From positions 1 to 47,276 of the forward strand of contig JAHAWY010000012.1 of assembly GCA_018385135.1 (NCBI GenBank): a stretch of DNA of 47,276 nucleotides. Reading direction: 5' to 3'. The DNA is from Oscillospiraceae bacterium. Its GTDB lineage: Bacteria; Bacillota; Clostridia; Oscillospirales; Oscillospiraceae. A model generated the notes under the pieces. The model did not search any database. It had not been told where the DNA came from and saw only the letters and a list, made by a program, of their open reading frames with translations. Positions 7,855-16,222 of the stretch are shown in pieces. The position numbers were made by a program, and so were the translations under genes. Within the stretch, counting starts at the first letter, position 1, and each line of letters begins with the position of its first letter.

Positions 7855-8835
7855 ATGCCTGAAGAAATCATTAAAAATGTATTCAGAATTCCTGTGCCGC
7901 TTGCGGGAAACCCGCTGAAGCTCCTGAACAGCTATGTAATAAAAGGCGAGGATAAAAGCCTTATAATAGACACGGGCTTTAAGCATCCGGACTGCCGAGA
8001 TGCCCTGATAAACGGCTTGCGTGAGCTTAAAATAGACATTGAAAAAACAGACATTCTGCTAACGCACCTTCACTCAGACCATTCGGGGCTTGCTCCTGAG
8101 CTTGCAATGCCGGGAAGAAAGGTATATATCAGCCGTGCGGAGATACCGTGGATGTTTGGCGAGAGCCGTACCGCGCGCTGGAAGGAGGACAACGTAAAGA
8201 TCGTGCGCTCCGGCTTTCCTATGGAGGTTATCAGGGCGCATCTTACCAAGGCTCCCTCGCGCGATATGTCGCCCGACCCAAATTTTTCGGATTACAGCCC
8301 TGTTGACAACGGCGACGTGTTTAGCTACGGCGGCTATGAGCTTGAAGCAGTGGCAACGCCGGGACATACGCCCGAGCATATGTGCTTTTGGGTCGAAAGT
8401 GAAAAGCTGATGTTCACCGGCGACCATGTTTTGTTTGACATCACGCCAAACATTACCCTCTGGAACGAGGTCGAAGACTCACTCGGCGACTATTTGGAAA
8501 GCCTTAAAAAAATAGACAAATACGATGTTCGCCTTGCTCTGCCGGGGCATAGGGAAACCGGCGATTTCCACGCGCGCATAGCGAAGCTGCTCGCTCACCA
8601 CGATGAACGGCTTGAGGAATGCCTTCAGGTGGTCCGTGAAAAGCCCGGCTCCACCGTTTTTGAGGTGGCGGGTAAAATGAAATGGAACATTCGCTGCTCC
8701 TCGTGGGAGGATTTTCCTATCGGTCAAAAATGGTTTGCCGTTGGCGAGTGTCACAGCCATCTGCGCCACCTTGAAAAGCTTGGCAGGGTACATTGCGATT
8801 ACAGCGGGGAGCTTTTCCGCTACACCGCCATATAG
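7855..8835 (+). CDS. MBL-fold metallo-hydrolase
   Basis: A 326-residue metallo-beta-lactamase-fold enzyme. THLHSDHSG is the HxHxDH metal motif, with later ligands in PGHTPEH and FTGDH and a final LPGHRETG histidine. The last ~70 residues look like the helical/winged domain found in larger lactonase- or LACTB2-type hydrolases. Likely reactions are thioester, lactone or similar hydrolysis; the substrate is not predictable. The start ATG 7855 has GGGGAG about 8 nt upstream. It ends at a bidirectional terminator facing the cca gene. Confidence 0.88.
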   Translation: MPEEIIKNVFRIPVPLAGNPLKLLNSYVIKGEDKSLIIDTGFKHPDCRDALINGLRELKIDIEKTDILLTHLHSDHSGLAPELAMPGRKVYISRAEIPWMFGESRTARWKEDNVKIVRSGFPMEVIRAHLTKAPSRDMSPDPNFSDYSPVDNGDVFSYGGYELEAVATPGHTPEHMCFWVESEKLMFTGDHVLFDITPNITLWNEVEDSLGDYLESLKKIDKYDVRLALPGHRETGDFHARIAKLLAHHDERLEECLQVVREKPGSTVFEVAGKMKWNIRCSSWEDFPIGQKWFAVGECHSHLRHLEKLGRVHCDYSGELFRYTAI

Positions 8836-8836
8836 C

Positions 8837-8875
8837 AAAAAACGGACTCCGACATCAGTCAGAGTCCGTTTTTTT
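8837..8875. terminator. Bidirectional terminator between MBL hydrolase and cca
   Basis: AAAAAACGGACTC and GAGTCCGTTTTTTT pair around a 12-nt loop. A- and T-runs on both sides allow termination of both converging genes. Confidence 0.85.
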
Positions 8876-8886
8876 ATTCGCGCATA

Positions 8887-10089
8887 TTATGAATGGAGTG
8901 GAGAGTTTTTATCGTTTTCGGCAAGGGATAAGAGCCGCTCGCGCATATTCTGCTCCGGGCTTTCGATAACATACTCAAGAAGCCTTTGAAGCTCGCCGCC
9001 TATGGCTTTGCCGTGATATCCGAGCGCCTCCAGATCGCCGCCCGTTACCGCAAGCTGCGAAAGCGCGCGGCACTCACCGCTTCTTATAACACGGCGCAGC
9101 GCAGAGAGCCTGCCGCGATGACCCAGAGCTTCGGCGGCGGCGGCAGTGCAGCGCGCGCCTGCGTCTCCAAGCCGGGCGCAAAGGCGCTTATAATCGGAGG
9201 GAGAGAGAGGAATGCCGCTTTTGACCGCAGTGCAGCCCGCGCTTACGCAGCGGAGCGTTTCGTTATCAAGCCGAAGCGCGCGCAGAAAGCTTTCAGACTC
9301 CGAAATCAAAGCGTTTCGCTCCAAGATGGCGCAAAGCCCCGCCCAGCGCAAAGCCGGCGTTTTCGGCAGCACCGCAAGAGGGGAGAGGTCAATTTCTGCG
9401 CGGGCAGGCTTTACGAAGCCTTCAAGAAGTCCAAGGGAGATCATACGCGCCACCGTTTGCGGACGCTCGGAGCAAAGCGTTTTTTCAAGCTCCGCGCGAA
9501 CGCGCTCTGCCGCGATCACCGATACGAGAGCGGAGCTTCGCTCTATAGCGGCAAGCGTACCGCCGTCGATCTCAAAGCCCAGCACGGCTGAAAAACGAAG
9601 CGCGCGCAGCATACGCAGAGCGTCCTCGTCAAAGCGCTTGTCCGGCTCTCCCACACAGCGGATAAGCCGCGCGGCAATATCGCTTTTACCGCCGAAGGGG
9701 TCGAATAGCTCGCCGGAGGCTGACATGGCAATGGCGTTCATCGTAAAATCGCGCCGTTCAAGGTCAGAGTCGAGCGAGGAGACAAAGCGCACCTTATCGG
9801 GTCTGCGGTGGTCGGCATATTCGCCGTCATTGCGATAGGTCGTTACCTCAAGCGGCTTGCCGAGCGAAACGACTGTAACAGTGCCGTGCTTGATGCCTGT
9901 CGGGTGAGTGCGCGGGAAAAGCGCCGTTACCTGCTCGGGAAGGGCGTTTGTGCAGATATCCCAATCCTGCGGACGGCAATTCATAAGCATATCGCGCACG
10001 CAGCCGCCGACCAGAAACGCCTGAAAGCCCGCGCTCTCAAGCCGATGCAGCACGTTAAGAGCATATTTGGGAGGTGATATATGGGTCAA
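8887..10089 (-). CDS. cca: CCA tRNA nucleotidyltransferase (class II)
   Basis: A 400-residue enzyme that adds or repairs the 3' CCA end of tRNAs using CTP and ATP. The head domain has FLVGGCVRD (Gly28, Gly29) followed by the catalytic DWD pair (Asp43, Asp45), then RRDFTMNAIA, all typical of class II enzymes. The neck/body follows (DEDALRMLRALRFSA near residue 155) with a variable C-terminal tail. The start is TTG at 10089, with AAAGGAG 8 nt upstream; no ATG or GTG fits better. The gene is monocistronic on the minus strand and divergent from murC across a spacer with tandem 19-bp repeats. It could also be a poly(A)-adding relative, but the motifs fit CCA addition. Confidence 0.93.
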   Translation of the reverse strand: MTHISPPKYALNVLHRLESAGFQAFLVGGCVRDMLMNCRPQDWDICTNALPEQVTALFPRTHPTGIKHGTVTVVSLGKPLEVTTYRNDGEYADHRRPDKVRFVSSLDSDLERRDFTMNAIAMSASGELFDPFGGKSDIAARLIRCVGEPDKRFDEDALRMLRALRFSAVLGFEIDGGTLAAIERSSALVSVIAAERVRAELEKTLCSERPQTVARMISLGLLEGFVKPARAEIDLSPLAVLPKTPALRWAGLCAILERNALISESESFLRALRLDNETLRCVSAGCTAVKSGIPLSPSDYKRLCARLGDAGARCTAAAAEALGHRGRLSALRRVIRSGECRALSQLAVTGGDLEALGYHGKAIGGELQRLLEYVIESPEQNMRERLLSLAENDKNSPLHS

Positions 10090-10134
10090 ATGCAGCGCTC
10101 CTTTGGTAGTTGCTGTATATAATGGAAGTCAAAA

Positions 10135-10177
10135 GGGTTATAACTGTTGAAAGGGGTTATAACTGCTGAAAGGGGTA
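10135..10177. repeat. Tandem 19-bp repeat in the cca-murC divergent spacer
   Basis: Two adjacent 19-bp units (10135-10153 and 10154-10172), GGGTTATAACTGYTGAAAG, differ at one base and are followed by the first 5 bases of a third. They sit between the cca start and the murC promoter, so they may be a regulator site or a simple slippage duplication. Confidence 0.7.
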
Positions 10178-10197
10178 TTCTCACCGGCATAAAATTC

Positions 10198-10231
10198 TTG
10201 TATTGTCATACCTGTTGTATTATAATATCAT
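10198..10231 (+). promoter_or_regulatory. Promoter(s) of murC
   Basis: Two overlapping sigma-A-type arrangements are visible: TTGTAT (10198) - 17 bp - TATAAT (10221), and TTGTCA (10203) - 17 bp - TATCAT (10226). Either would give a leader of about 95 nt before murC. Confidence 0.5.
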
Positions 10232-10331
10232 TTCAGTGATAAAACAACCAAAATCAGATTGCAGCGGATTCTTTTAAATCGCCGTGCCGCTGAAGGGTGC
10301 GCTGCGGCAAAGAAACCGAAAGGAAGCACAT

Positions 10332-11714
10332 ATGACTGGCTTTGAAAGATATCTTGTCCCCGGCAAAAAGGGTCATCTCATAGGCATTGGCGGCGTTTCC
10401 ATGTCCCCGCTGGCAGAGGTGCTTGTCGGCATGGGACTCAATATAAAAGGTTCGGACATGAGCGAGAGTGAAAAAACTCGGCATCTGCGCTCTATGGGTG
10501 TTGAGGTCAGCATCGGTCATGCCGCGGAAAACCTTGGCGCGGATACGGATTTTGTTGTACGCACGGCTGCCGTACACGATGAAAACCCCGAAATCGTAGC
10601 GGCGCACGAGCGTGGAATTCCCGTTTTTGAGCGCACGCAGGCGTGGGGCGCCATTATGCGCGACTATAAAAATGCCCTTTGCATTGCGGGAACGCATGGC
10701 AAGACTACGACCACTTCAATGTCCACCCATATCCTTATGGCGGCGCAGCGCGACCCTACCGTTATGATTGGCGGAACTCTGCCGATGCTTCAGGCGGGAC
10801 ACCGCGTCGGCAAGGGGGACACCATCGTTCTGGAATCCTGCGAATACTATAACTCCTTCCACTCTTTTTTCCCCACCATCGCAGTTATTCTAAATATTGA
10901 GGCGGATCACCTTGATTTCTTCAAGGATTTGGAGGACGTTAAAGCCTCTTTCCGCAAGTTTGCCTCCCTTGTGCCCGAAACGGGTCACATAGTTGCAAAC
11001 GCGGACGATGCTAACACCATGGAAGCGCTTGCACCCCTCGGACGCGAGATCGTTACCTTCGGCTTGCACAGCAACGCCGACGTTTATGCGGAAAACATCG
11101 TTCAAAAGGGTGCGCAAAGCGATTTTGACGTTATGTATAAGGGCTCGCTGTTCACTCATGTTAGCCTGCGTGTACCCGGCTTGCACAATGTCAAAAACGC
11201 ACTTGCTGCCTCCGCCGCCGCGATATGCCTCGGCATCGACCCAACCGCTGTTACCTACGGGCTTTCCGGCTTTACGGGAGCGGGCAGACGCTTCGAGTTC
11301 AAGGGCAAATACAACGGCGCTGACGTTTACGACGACTATGCCCACCATCCGGGCGAGCTGAAGGCGCTTATGGATGCTGTCGAGCCGCTTGGCTATAAGC
11401 GCGTAATTGTTGTTTTCCAGCCGCACACCTATTCGCGCACCAAGGCGCTGTTTGAGGATTTCGCTGAGCAACTGCGCCGTCCGGATTTGACCTATCTTGC
11501 GGAGATTTACGCCGCGCGCGAGAAGAACACTCTGGGCATATCCTCGGCGGATCTTGCGAAGGTTATTCCAAACTCTATGTATTTCCCGTCCTTTGAGGAG
11601 ATTGAAAAGAGCCTTAAATTCACAGCGTCCCCCGGCGATATAATCCTCACCGTCGGCGCGGGAGACGTGTATAGGCTGGGCGAGCAGCTTGTCTCCGGAG
11701 AGAACGAAAAATAA
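10332..11714 (+). CDS. murC: UDP-N-acetylmuramate--L-alanine ligase
   Basis: A 460-residue cytosolic Mur ligase that uses ATP to add L-alanine to UDP-MurNAc, the first step of the peptidoglycan stem peptide. HLIGIGGVSMSPLA is the N-terminal Rossmann UDP-binding motif, GTHGKTTT (about residue 122) the ATP P-loop, and DDYAHHP and FQPHTYSR are conserved in the central and C-terminal domains. The ATG at 10332 was chosen because AAAGGA lies upstream. An in-frame GTG at 10284 would only add an unconserved tail. It is alone between its promoter and a strong terminator rather than in a dcw cluster. Confidence 0.95.
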   Translation: MTGFERYLVPGKKGHLIGIGGVSMSPLAEVLVGMGLNIKGSDMSESEKTRHLRSMGVEVSIGHAAENLGADTDFVVRTAAVHDENPEIVAAHERGIPVFERTQAWGAIMRDYKNALCIAGTHGKTTTTSMSTHILMAAQRDPTVMIGGTLPMLQAGHRVGKGDTIVLESCEYYNSFHSFFPTIAVILNIEADHLDFFKDLEDVKASFRKFASLVPETGHIVANADDANTMEALAPLGREIVTFGLHSNADVYAENIVQKGAQSDFDVMYKGSLFTHVSLRVPGLHNVKNALAASAAAICLGIDPTAVTYGLSGFTGAGRRFEFKGKYNGADVYDDYAHHPGELKALMDAVEPLGYKRVIVVFQPHTYSRTKALFEDFAEQLRRPDLTYLAEIYAAREKNTLGISSADLAKVIPNSMYFPSFEEIEKSLKFTASPGDIILTVGAGDVYRLGEQLVSGENEK

Positions 11715-11743
11715 TGAGCAGCGCGTTTGCGGGCTTTATAGCA

Positions 11744-11791
11744 TAAAAAAGGCTTTAGGAAAAGCTTGGCTTTTCCTAAAGCCTTTTTTAT
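11744..11791. terminator. Terminator after murC
   Basis: A 19-bp stem (AAAAAAGGCTTTAGGAAAA and its complement) with a 6-nt loop is followed by a T-run. The A-run on the other side makes it potentially bidirectional. Confidence 0.88.
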
Positions 11792-11907
11792 TACCCTGCG
11801 AACTGCTGTGAAAGAGAAAGACAGCCTGCACCGCAGAAAGCTTTTGAAGATTTTTTGATATTTACATGGGTGCTAAAAAACTTATGGCTATTTTCCGATA
11901 TTTCCTC

Positions 11908-11960
11908 CCCGAAAAAAGTACAATTCCACAGCGGGTAACGACGCCCTTTTCGGGTTGACA
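11908..11960 (+). promoter_or_regulatory. spoIIE upstream region: inverted repeat and possible -35
   Basis: CCCGAAAA (11908-11915) and TTTTCGGG (11947-11954) form an 8-bp inverted repeat with 31 bp between. It is directly followed by a consensus-like TTGACA (11955-11960), with a poor TACAAC 16 bp further. A weak -10 would fit an activator-dependent promoter, as for spoIIE in Bacillus, but I found no clear 0A box here. Confidence 0.3.
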
Positions 11961-12001
11961 TAAATATAATTATGACTACAACACGAAACGGGGGAATTCA
12001 A

Positions 12002-14338
12002 ATGACTGTAAAGGAAAGACTCAAGTCGCCGCGACTGGCGCTGATGTCGGCGGCGGCGCTCTGGGAAAAGCCGAAGCTTCGTCAGACTGTAGATTGTATG
12101 CTGAAATTCATACTGGGCTTTGCTATGTCCTGCTCGGTGGTGATGACAAATCTCGCGCCCTTCGGCATAGGCATGGTAGCCAGTGCGGGAGCGGATGCCG
12201 CCGGTATCTGCTGCTACGCGGGGGCGGTGCTTGCTTACATACTCGTCGGAGGCTTCAACTGGGGTATACACTATGTTGCAACGGTAACGCTGGTGTTTAC
12301 TGCCGCCTTTGTTTTCAGAGACACCAAGATAATAAAAAAAGACTGGTTCATGCCTGTCATGGCAGCTTTTCTTACAGGTGTTACGGCGTTTTTAAACACC
12401 TTTGAGTTTATAGACAGCTTCCCGGACGCTGTGAGCATTTTTTCCGAGCTGGTATTTGCAGGAGCGTCCGCATACTTTTTCGCCCATGCGCTTACGCCGC
12501 CCAAAAGCGGCAGCGAACAGGCGGAGCGAAGGCAGGGACTGGGTATTCTGGTTTTGTGCGCCTGCCTTTTGATGTCTCTGTCCGCGGTCAGCGTTCTCGG
12601 GGTCATTTCCGTAGGCAGGTTTTTTGCCCTGCTGGTAGTGCTAACGGCAGCCTATAAGGGTGGGATGCTCCCCGGCTGTGCTGCGGGTACGGCGCTGGGA
12701 CTTGCTATGGATATGGCGGCGGGAGGAGAGGTCTTTTTTGTTATGGCCTATTCCTTCGCGGCGCTGATTGCGGGCGCTTTCTCAAAGCACGGACGGCTGA
12801 TTTTCCTTGTCAGCTACATTATTGCCAATGCGATTGCCGTTTTATGGACATGGGGGGAACTGCTGAAGCTTGAGCTGATGTACGAGGTGTTTGCTGCAAC
12901 AGTCGTATTTGCTCTCTTTCCGGAGTCGCTTCTTGAATACGTCGGCGGTATTGCAAGACTCCCCGCGCCCACAACGGGTGAGTCGGGTCTTCGCCACTAT
13001 GCCGCGGACAGGGCTGAGAGAATAAGCGTTGCCTTCCGCGAGCTTTACGGCACTGTGTTTCGCAGCCTTACAGGTCCTCATAATGACAGCGATGTTGCAA
13101 CGGTTTTTGACCGCGCGGCTGAGAGCGTTTGCCGAAGCTGCAAAAACAAGGAAAACTGCTGGCAAAAGGATTTTATGGACACGCTTTCGATCATGAACGA
13201 CGCGACGGCTGCCATGATGAAGCGCGGCAGACTGGAAAAGGAGGACTTGGCAGAGCGCTTTGTGGAAAAATGCCCCTCGCACCATGCCTTTATATTGGCT
13301 GTCAACAGCGAGCTGCGCGGCATGATGTATAGACGACAGTTTCGCAGCCGCTTGAACGAAAACCGTACCGCAGCCTACGGGCAGTATAAGGAACTGGCGG
13401 ATATCATAGAGGGCGTTGCCAGAGAGCTTGAGGATGCCAAGGGCGCTGACCCTCTTGCCGAGCGCAGGCTAAAGCGCTTCCTGCGCACGATGGATATTGA
13501 AGCGGACGTTTCGGTTTTCCGTGATAACCGTGGCAGACTGCACGCGGTTATCGAAAGCGGAAGGCTAGGTCCGCTGCTGAGAATGGGCAACTATCTTGAG
13601 ATACTTTCAAATGTTCTTGGAGTGCGCCTTTGCAAGCCGCCGAGCGATGACGGCATAAGCGACAGACGGCTTGCTCTGCTTGAGGCGGAGCCGCTTGTGG
13701 CGAGCGTGGGCATTGCGGGACTAAAGAAAAAGGGCGAGGCGGTCAGCGGAGATCGAGGGACCTATTTCAAGACTGACAGCGGTATTCTTTGCGTTATTCT
13801 TGCAGACGGCATGGGCAGCGGCGAGGATGCCGCCAAAGAGAGCATAAGCGCCGTTCGGACTCTGGAGGCTTTCCTCCGCGCGGGTATTGACCCGGCAGTG
13901 GCAATGAAGATTTTAAACTCCGTGCTGCTGTTAAAAAACGGCGAGGACTGGGGTTACTCGACCATTGACCTGATGTGCGTTGACCTTTTTACCGGCGAGA
14001 CCTGCTTTTACAAATATGGAGCCGCGCCGTCCTTTGTTAAAAACGGAAAAACGATACGCCGCGTGCGCGGAGAAAGTCTGGCTTGCGGCATCTGCGCCGG
14101 AGAGGGCAGCGCGCCGGACATCGTGAGGATGCGCCTTAAGCCCGGAAACCTTGCTCTTATCGCCAGCGACGGTGTTATGGTTGAAAAGAACGACGCGTGG
14201 CTGCGCGAGATACTGCTAAAAAGCGAGGGCACAGATACAAAAACGCTGGCAAAGGAGACTCTGCGCACCGCCGTTCGTCAATATGGCTGCGAGGACGACA
14301 TGACCGTGCTTGCCGTTAAGGTTGACGAAAGGGCTTAG
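12002..14338 (+). CDS. spoIIE: Stage II sporulation protein E (PP2C phosphatase)
   Basis: A 778-residue membrane phosphatase; the Bacillus protein is about 827. The N-terminal ~300 residues contain about ten hydrophobic segments. A central regulatory region with a CRSCKNKENCW cysteine cluster follows, then a C-terminal PP2C/SpoIIE domain with metal-binding motifs ILADGMGSGEDA and ASDGVMVEKND and a closing DDMTVLAVKV. SpoIIE localises to the asymmetric septum and dephosphorylates SpoIIAA, releasing sigma-F in the forespore. ATG 12002 is chosen for its GGGGGAA site; in-frame sequence further upstream adds ten unconserved residues. A small membrane-protein gene follows. No spoIIAA or spoIIAB is in the window. 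Confidence 0.95.
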   Translation: MTVKERLKSPRLALMSAAALWEKPKLRQTVDCMLKFILGFAMSCSVVMTNLAPFGIGMVASAGADAAGICCYAGAVLAYILVGGFNWGIHYVATVTLVFTAAFVFRDTKIIKKDWFMPVMAAFLTGVTAFLNTFEFIDSFPDAVSIFSELVFAGASAYFFAHALTPPKSGSEQAERRQGLGILVLCACLLMSLSAVSVLGVISVGRFFALLVVLTAAYKGGMLPGCAAGTALGLAMDMAAGGEVFFVMAYSFAALIAGAFSKHGRLIFLVSYIIANAIAVLWTWGELLKLELMYEVFAATVVFALFPESLLEYVGGIARLPAPTTGESGLRHYAADRAERISVAFRELYGTVFRSLTGPHNDSDVATVFDRAAESVCRSCKNKENCWQKDFMDTLSIMNDATAAMMKRGRLEKEDLAERFVEKCPSHHAFILAVNSELRGMMYRRQFRSRLNENRTAAYGQYKELADIIEGVARELEDAKGADPLAERRLKRFLRTMDIEADVSVFRDNRGRLHAVIESGRLGPLLRMGNYLEILSNVLGVRLCKPPSDDGISDRRLALLEAEPLVASVGIAGLKKKGEAVSGDRGTYFKTDSGILCVILADGMGSGEDAAKESISAVRTLEAFLRAGIDPAVAMKILNSVLLLKNGEDWGYSTIDLMCVDLFTGETCFYKYGAAPSFVKNGKTIRRVRGESLACGICAGEGSAPDIVRMRLKPGNLALIASDGVMVEKNDAWLREILLKSEGTDTKTLAKETLRTAVRQYGCEDDMTVLAVKVDERA

Positions 14339-14467
14339 GCAATGAGAATCACAGTGCGGGGCTTTAGAAAAAGATCCCGGTTTGCGCGCTCCCGCCGCCA
14401 AAAGCTGAATAATAGAGCTGACGGACGGTTAAACTGGCAACATATGGAGCAGCAAGGGGGAAGAGAA

Positions 14468-14746
14468 GTGATAAAGGGCGTGTCCCACAGGATAATTGTT
14501 GTTAAGTCACCAAACAGGCTGTTTGAGGAGGCGATATTCATTATTCGAGATGATGTGTTTTCAGATAAGGGCGCGGACAGTGCCGCGGTAATAAAAGAGG
14601 CCCGACGAGCGGCAAATTCCTATGTAAAGAGCTTGCCGTGCGAGCGCGGACGCATTTTCTCAAAGCTTCCAGCTCCCTTCTTCGTAGCGGCGGGGGCGGC
14701 CGCCACGGGAATAGCGTGGCTGGCAATGCGCCTTTGTGGGGTATAA
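14468..14746 (+). CDS. Small conserved-looking protein with C-terminal membrane segment
   Basis: A 92-residue protein starting at GTG 14468, with GGGGG 7 nt upstream. An upstream in-frame ATG at 14444 has no such site. It begins with VKGVSHRIIVVKSPNRLFEEAIFIIRDD, a pattern I have seen in small uncharacterised clostridial proteins, continues with an arginine/alanine-rich helix, and ends with a likely membrane segment (PFFVAAGAAATGIAWLAM). It lies about 130 bp after spoIIE on the same strand, with no terminator between, so co-transcription and a sporulation link are possible. There is no enzymatic motif and no function is assigned. Confidence 0.7.
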   Translation: MIKGVSHRIIVVKSPNRLFEEAIFIIRDDVFSDKGADSAAVIKEARRAANSYVKSLPCERGRIFSKLPAPFFVAAGAAATGIAWLAMRLCGV

Positions 14747-14837
14747 ACAGTCGGGGGAGACTTAAATATTGTGTTTTTCGTCGGGCCAAGTTACGTTCAG
14801 TATACTTTGTCCGGCGATTATTTATTGTCAAATTCTG

Positions 14838-14866
14838 TTGTAAAACTATGACGAAAATGATACAAT
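14838..14866 (+). promoter_or_regulatory. Promoter of the SAH deaminase-SAH hydrolase-mgtE run
   Basis: TTGTAA (14838-14843), a 17-bp spacer and TACAAT (14861-14866) precede the deaminase start by about 42 bp. The leader is too short for a SAM or SAH riboswitch. Confidence 0.55.
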
Positions 14867-14908
14867 AAAGTGATTTGGTAATACTTATTATATGGGGGAG
14901 GACTTGAC

Positions 14909-16201
14909 ATGAATATTTTGATTAAAGACGCCCTTGCGCTTCTGCCAGGAGAGGAAACGCGCGTTTGCGATGTTTATGTCTCCGGTGACACTATAGCCTC
15001 CATCGACAAGGCTCCCGAGGGCTTTGAGATTGAAAAGACCATTGACGGCACGGGCAGGCTTCTAACCCCGGGCTTTGTCAATGCCCACACCCACATCTAC
15101 ATGACCTCTCTGAGAAACCGCGCGGATGACCTGAACTTCATGACGTGGCTGTTTGATAACGTAATGCCGATGGAAAGCAAGCTTACAGATGAGGATGCCT
15201 ATTGGAGCGTTCAGTTAGGCTGCATGGAAATGCTGCAAAGCGGTGTTACCTCGATAATGGATATGCATATGTTCCCGCACACAACGCCCAAGGCGCTTGA
15301 GGATGCGGGAATGCGCGCTGTTGTAACGCGCGGTCTCACTGGCGATAAGGACTCTATGGACGAGGGCAAAAAACGCATAGAGCAGGCGCTTTTAGAGTAT
15401 GAGGAGTTTAAAAACTCGCCGATAATCAGCTTCCGCCTCGCACCGCACGCGCCCTACACCTGCGACGAGGGCTTTTTGCGCCTGGTCGCGGAAACGGCAA
15501 GGGAAAACGGTCTTGGTATTCACACGCACCTTTCCGAAAGTATGGATGAGCAAAAAACCATAAAAGAGCGCTATGGCTGCACTCCCGCGGAATACTTTGA
15601 CCGCTGCGGCATACTTACGGAAAACACGCTTTGCGCCCACTGCGTCTATATTTCCGAGAGCGATATGGAGCTTCTTGCAAGGCGAGGAACAAGCGTTGCC
15701 CATAACGCCGCCAGCAACATGAAGCTTGGAAACGGCTTTGCTCCCGTTCCCGAGATGCTTAAGCACGGCATCAACGTTGCTCTCGGCACGGATGGCTGCT
15801 GCTCGAACAACAACCAGAGCATTTTAAAGGAAATGCAGATGGCAAGCCTTATCCACAAGGGCGTTGCAAGGGAAGCGACCACGCTGCCCGCCAAAAGCGT
15901 TTTCGACATGGCGACCGTCAACGGTGCAAAGGCGCTGGGCTTGGGAGGCGTCTGCGGCGAGATAAAGGTTGGATGTAAGGCGGATCTTGCGCTGTTTAAC
16001 CTTGACACGCCGGAGCTTTTCCCGCTGGGTGAGCCTAAGGCGGCGCTGTGCTACTCAAGCGCGGGATTAAAGGCGGAAACGGTGCTGGTAAACGGCAGGA
16101 TTTTGCTTGAAAAGGGCGAGTATAAGACCATTGATGTTGAACGCCTTAAAATGCAGGTTAAGCAGACGAGCGAGCGTCTGAACGAGATATACAGGAAGTA
16201 A
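14909..16201 (+). CDS. mtaD: S-adenosylhomocysteine / 5'-methylthioadenosine deaminase
   Basis: A 430-residue amidohydrolase. NAHTHIYMT supplies the first metal histidines (60, 62), HTHLSES the third, and GTDGCCSNNNQSI the conserved aspartate. PGFVNAHTH and the N-terminal composite beta-sandwich segment fit the TrzN/AtzB/MtaD group. Members such as Thermotoga TM0936 deaminate SAH, methylthioadenosine and adenosine to inosine derivatives. GGGGGAGG lies 7-8 nt before ATG 14909. It is 21 bp upstream of SAH hydrolase and clearly co-transcribed, which supports SAH or its product adenosine as substrate. Guanine or chlorohydrolase-type activity is less likely given this neighbour. Confidence 0.87.
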   Translation: MNILIKDALALLPGEETRVCDVYVSGDTIASIDKAPEGFEIEKTIDGTGRLLTPGFVNAHTHIYMTSLRNRADDLNFMTWLFDNVMPMESKLTDEDAYWSVQLGCMEMLQSGVTSIMDMHMFPHTTPKALEDAGMRAVVTRGLTGDKDSMDEGKKRIEQALLEYEEFKNSPIISFRLAPHAPYTCDEGFLRLVAETARENGLGIHTHLSESMDEQKTIKERYGCTPAEYFDRCGILTENTLCAHCVYISESDMELLARRGTSVAHNAASNMKLGNGFAPVPEMLKHGINVALGTDGCCSNNNQSILKEMQMASLIHKGVAREATTLPAKSVFDMATVNGAKALGLGGVCGEIKVGCKADLALFNLDTPELFPLGEPKAALCYSSAGLKAETVLVNGRILLEKGEYKTIDVERLKMQVKQTSERLNEIYRK

Positions 16202-16222
16202 CAGTGCGCTAAGGAGGTCTTT

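Noticed and set aside
10135..10177. CRISPR array
   Set aside because: The 19-bp units are directly adjacent with no spacers, there are only 2.3 copies, and no cas gene is in the window.
14867..14908. SAM or SAH riboswitch before the methyl-cycle operon
   Set aside because: The leader after the promoter is only about 35-40 nt, with no matching stems.
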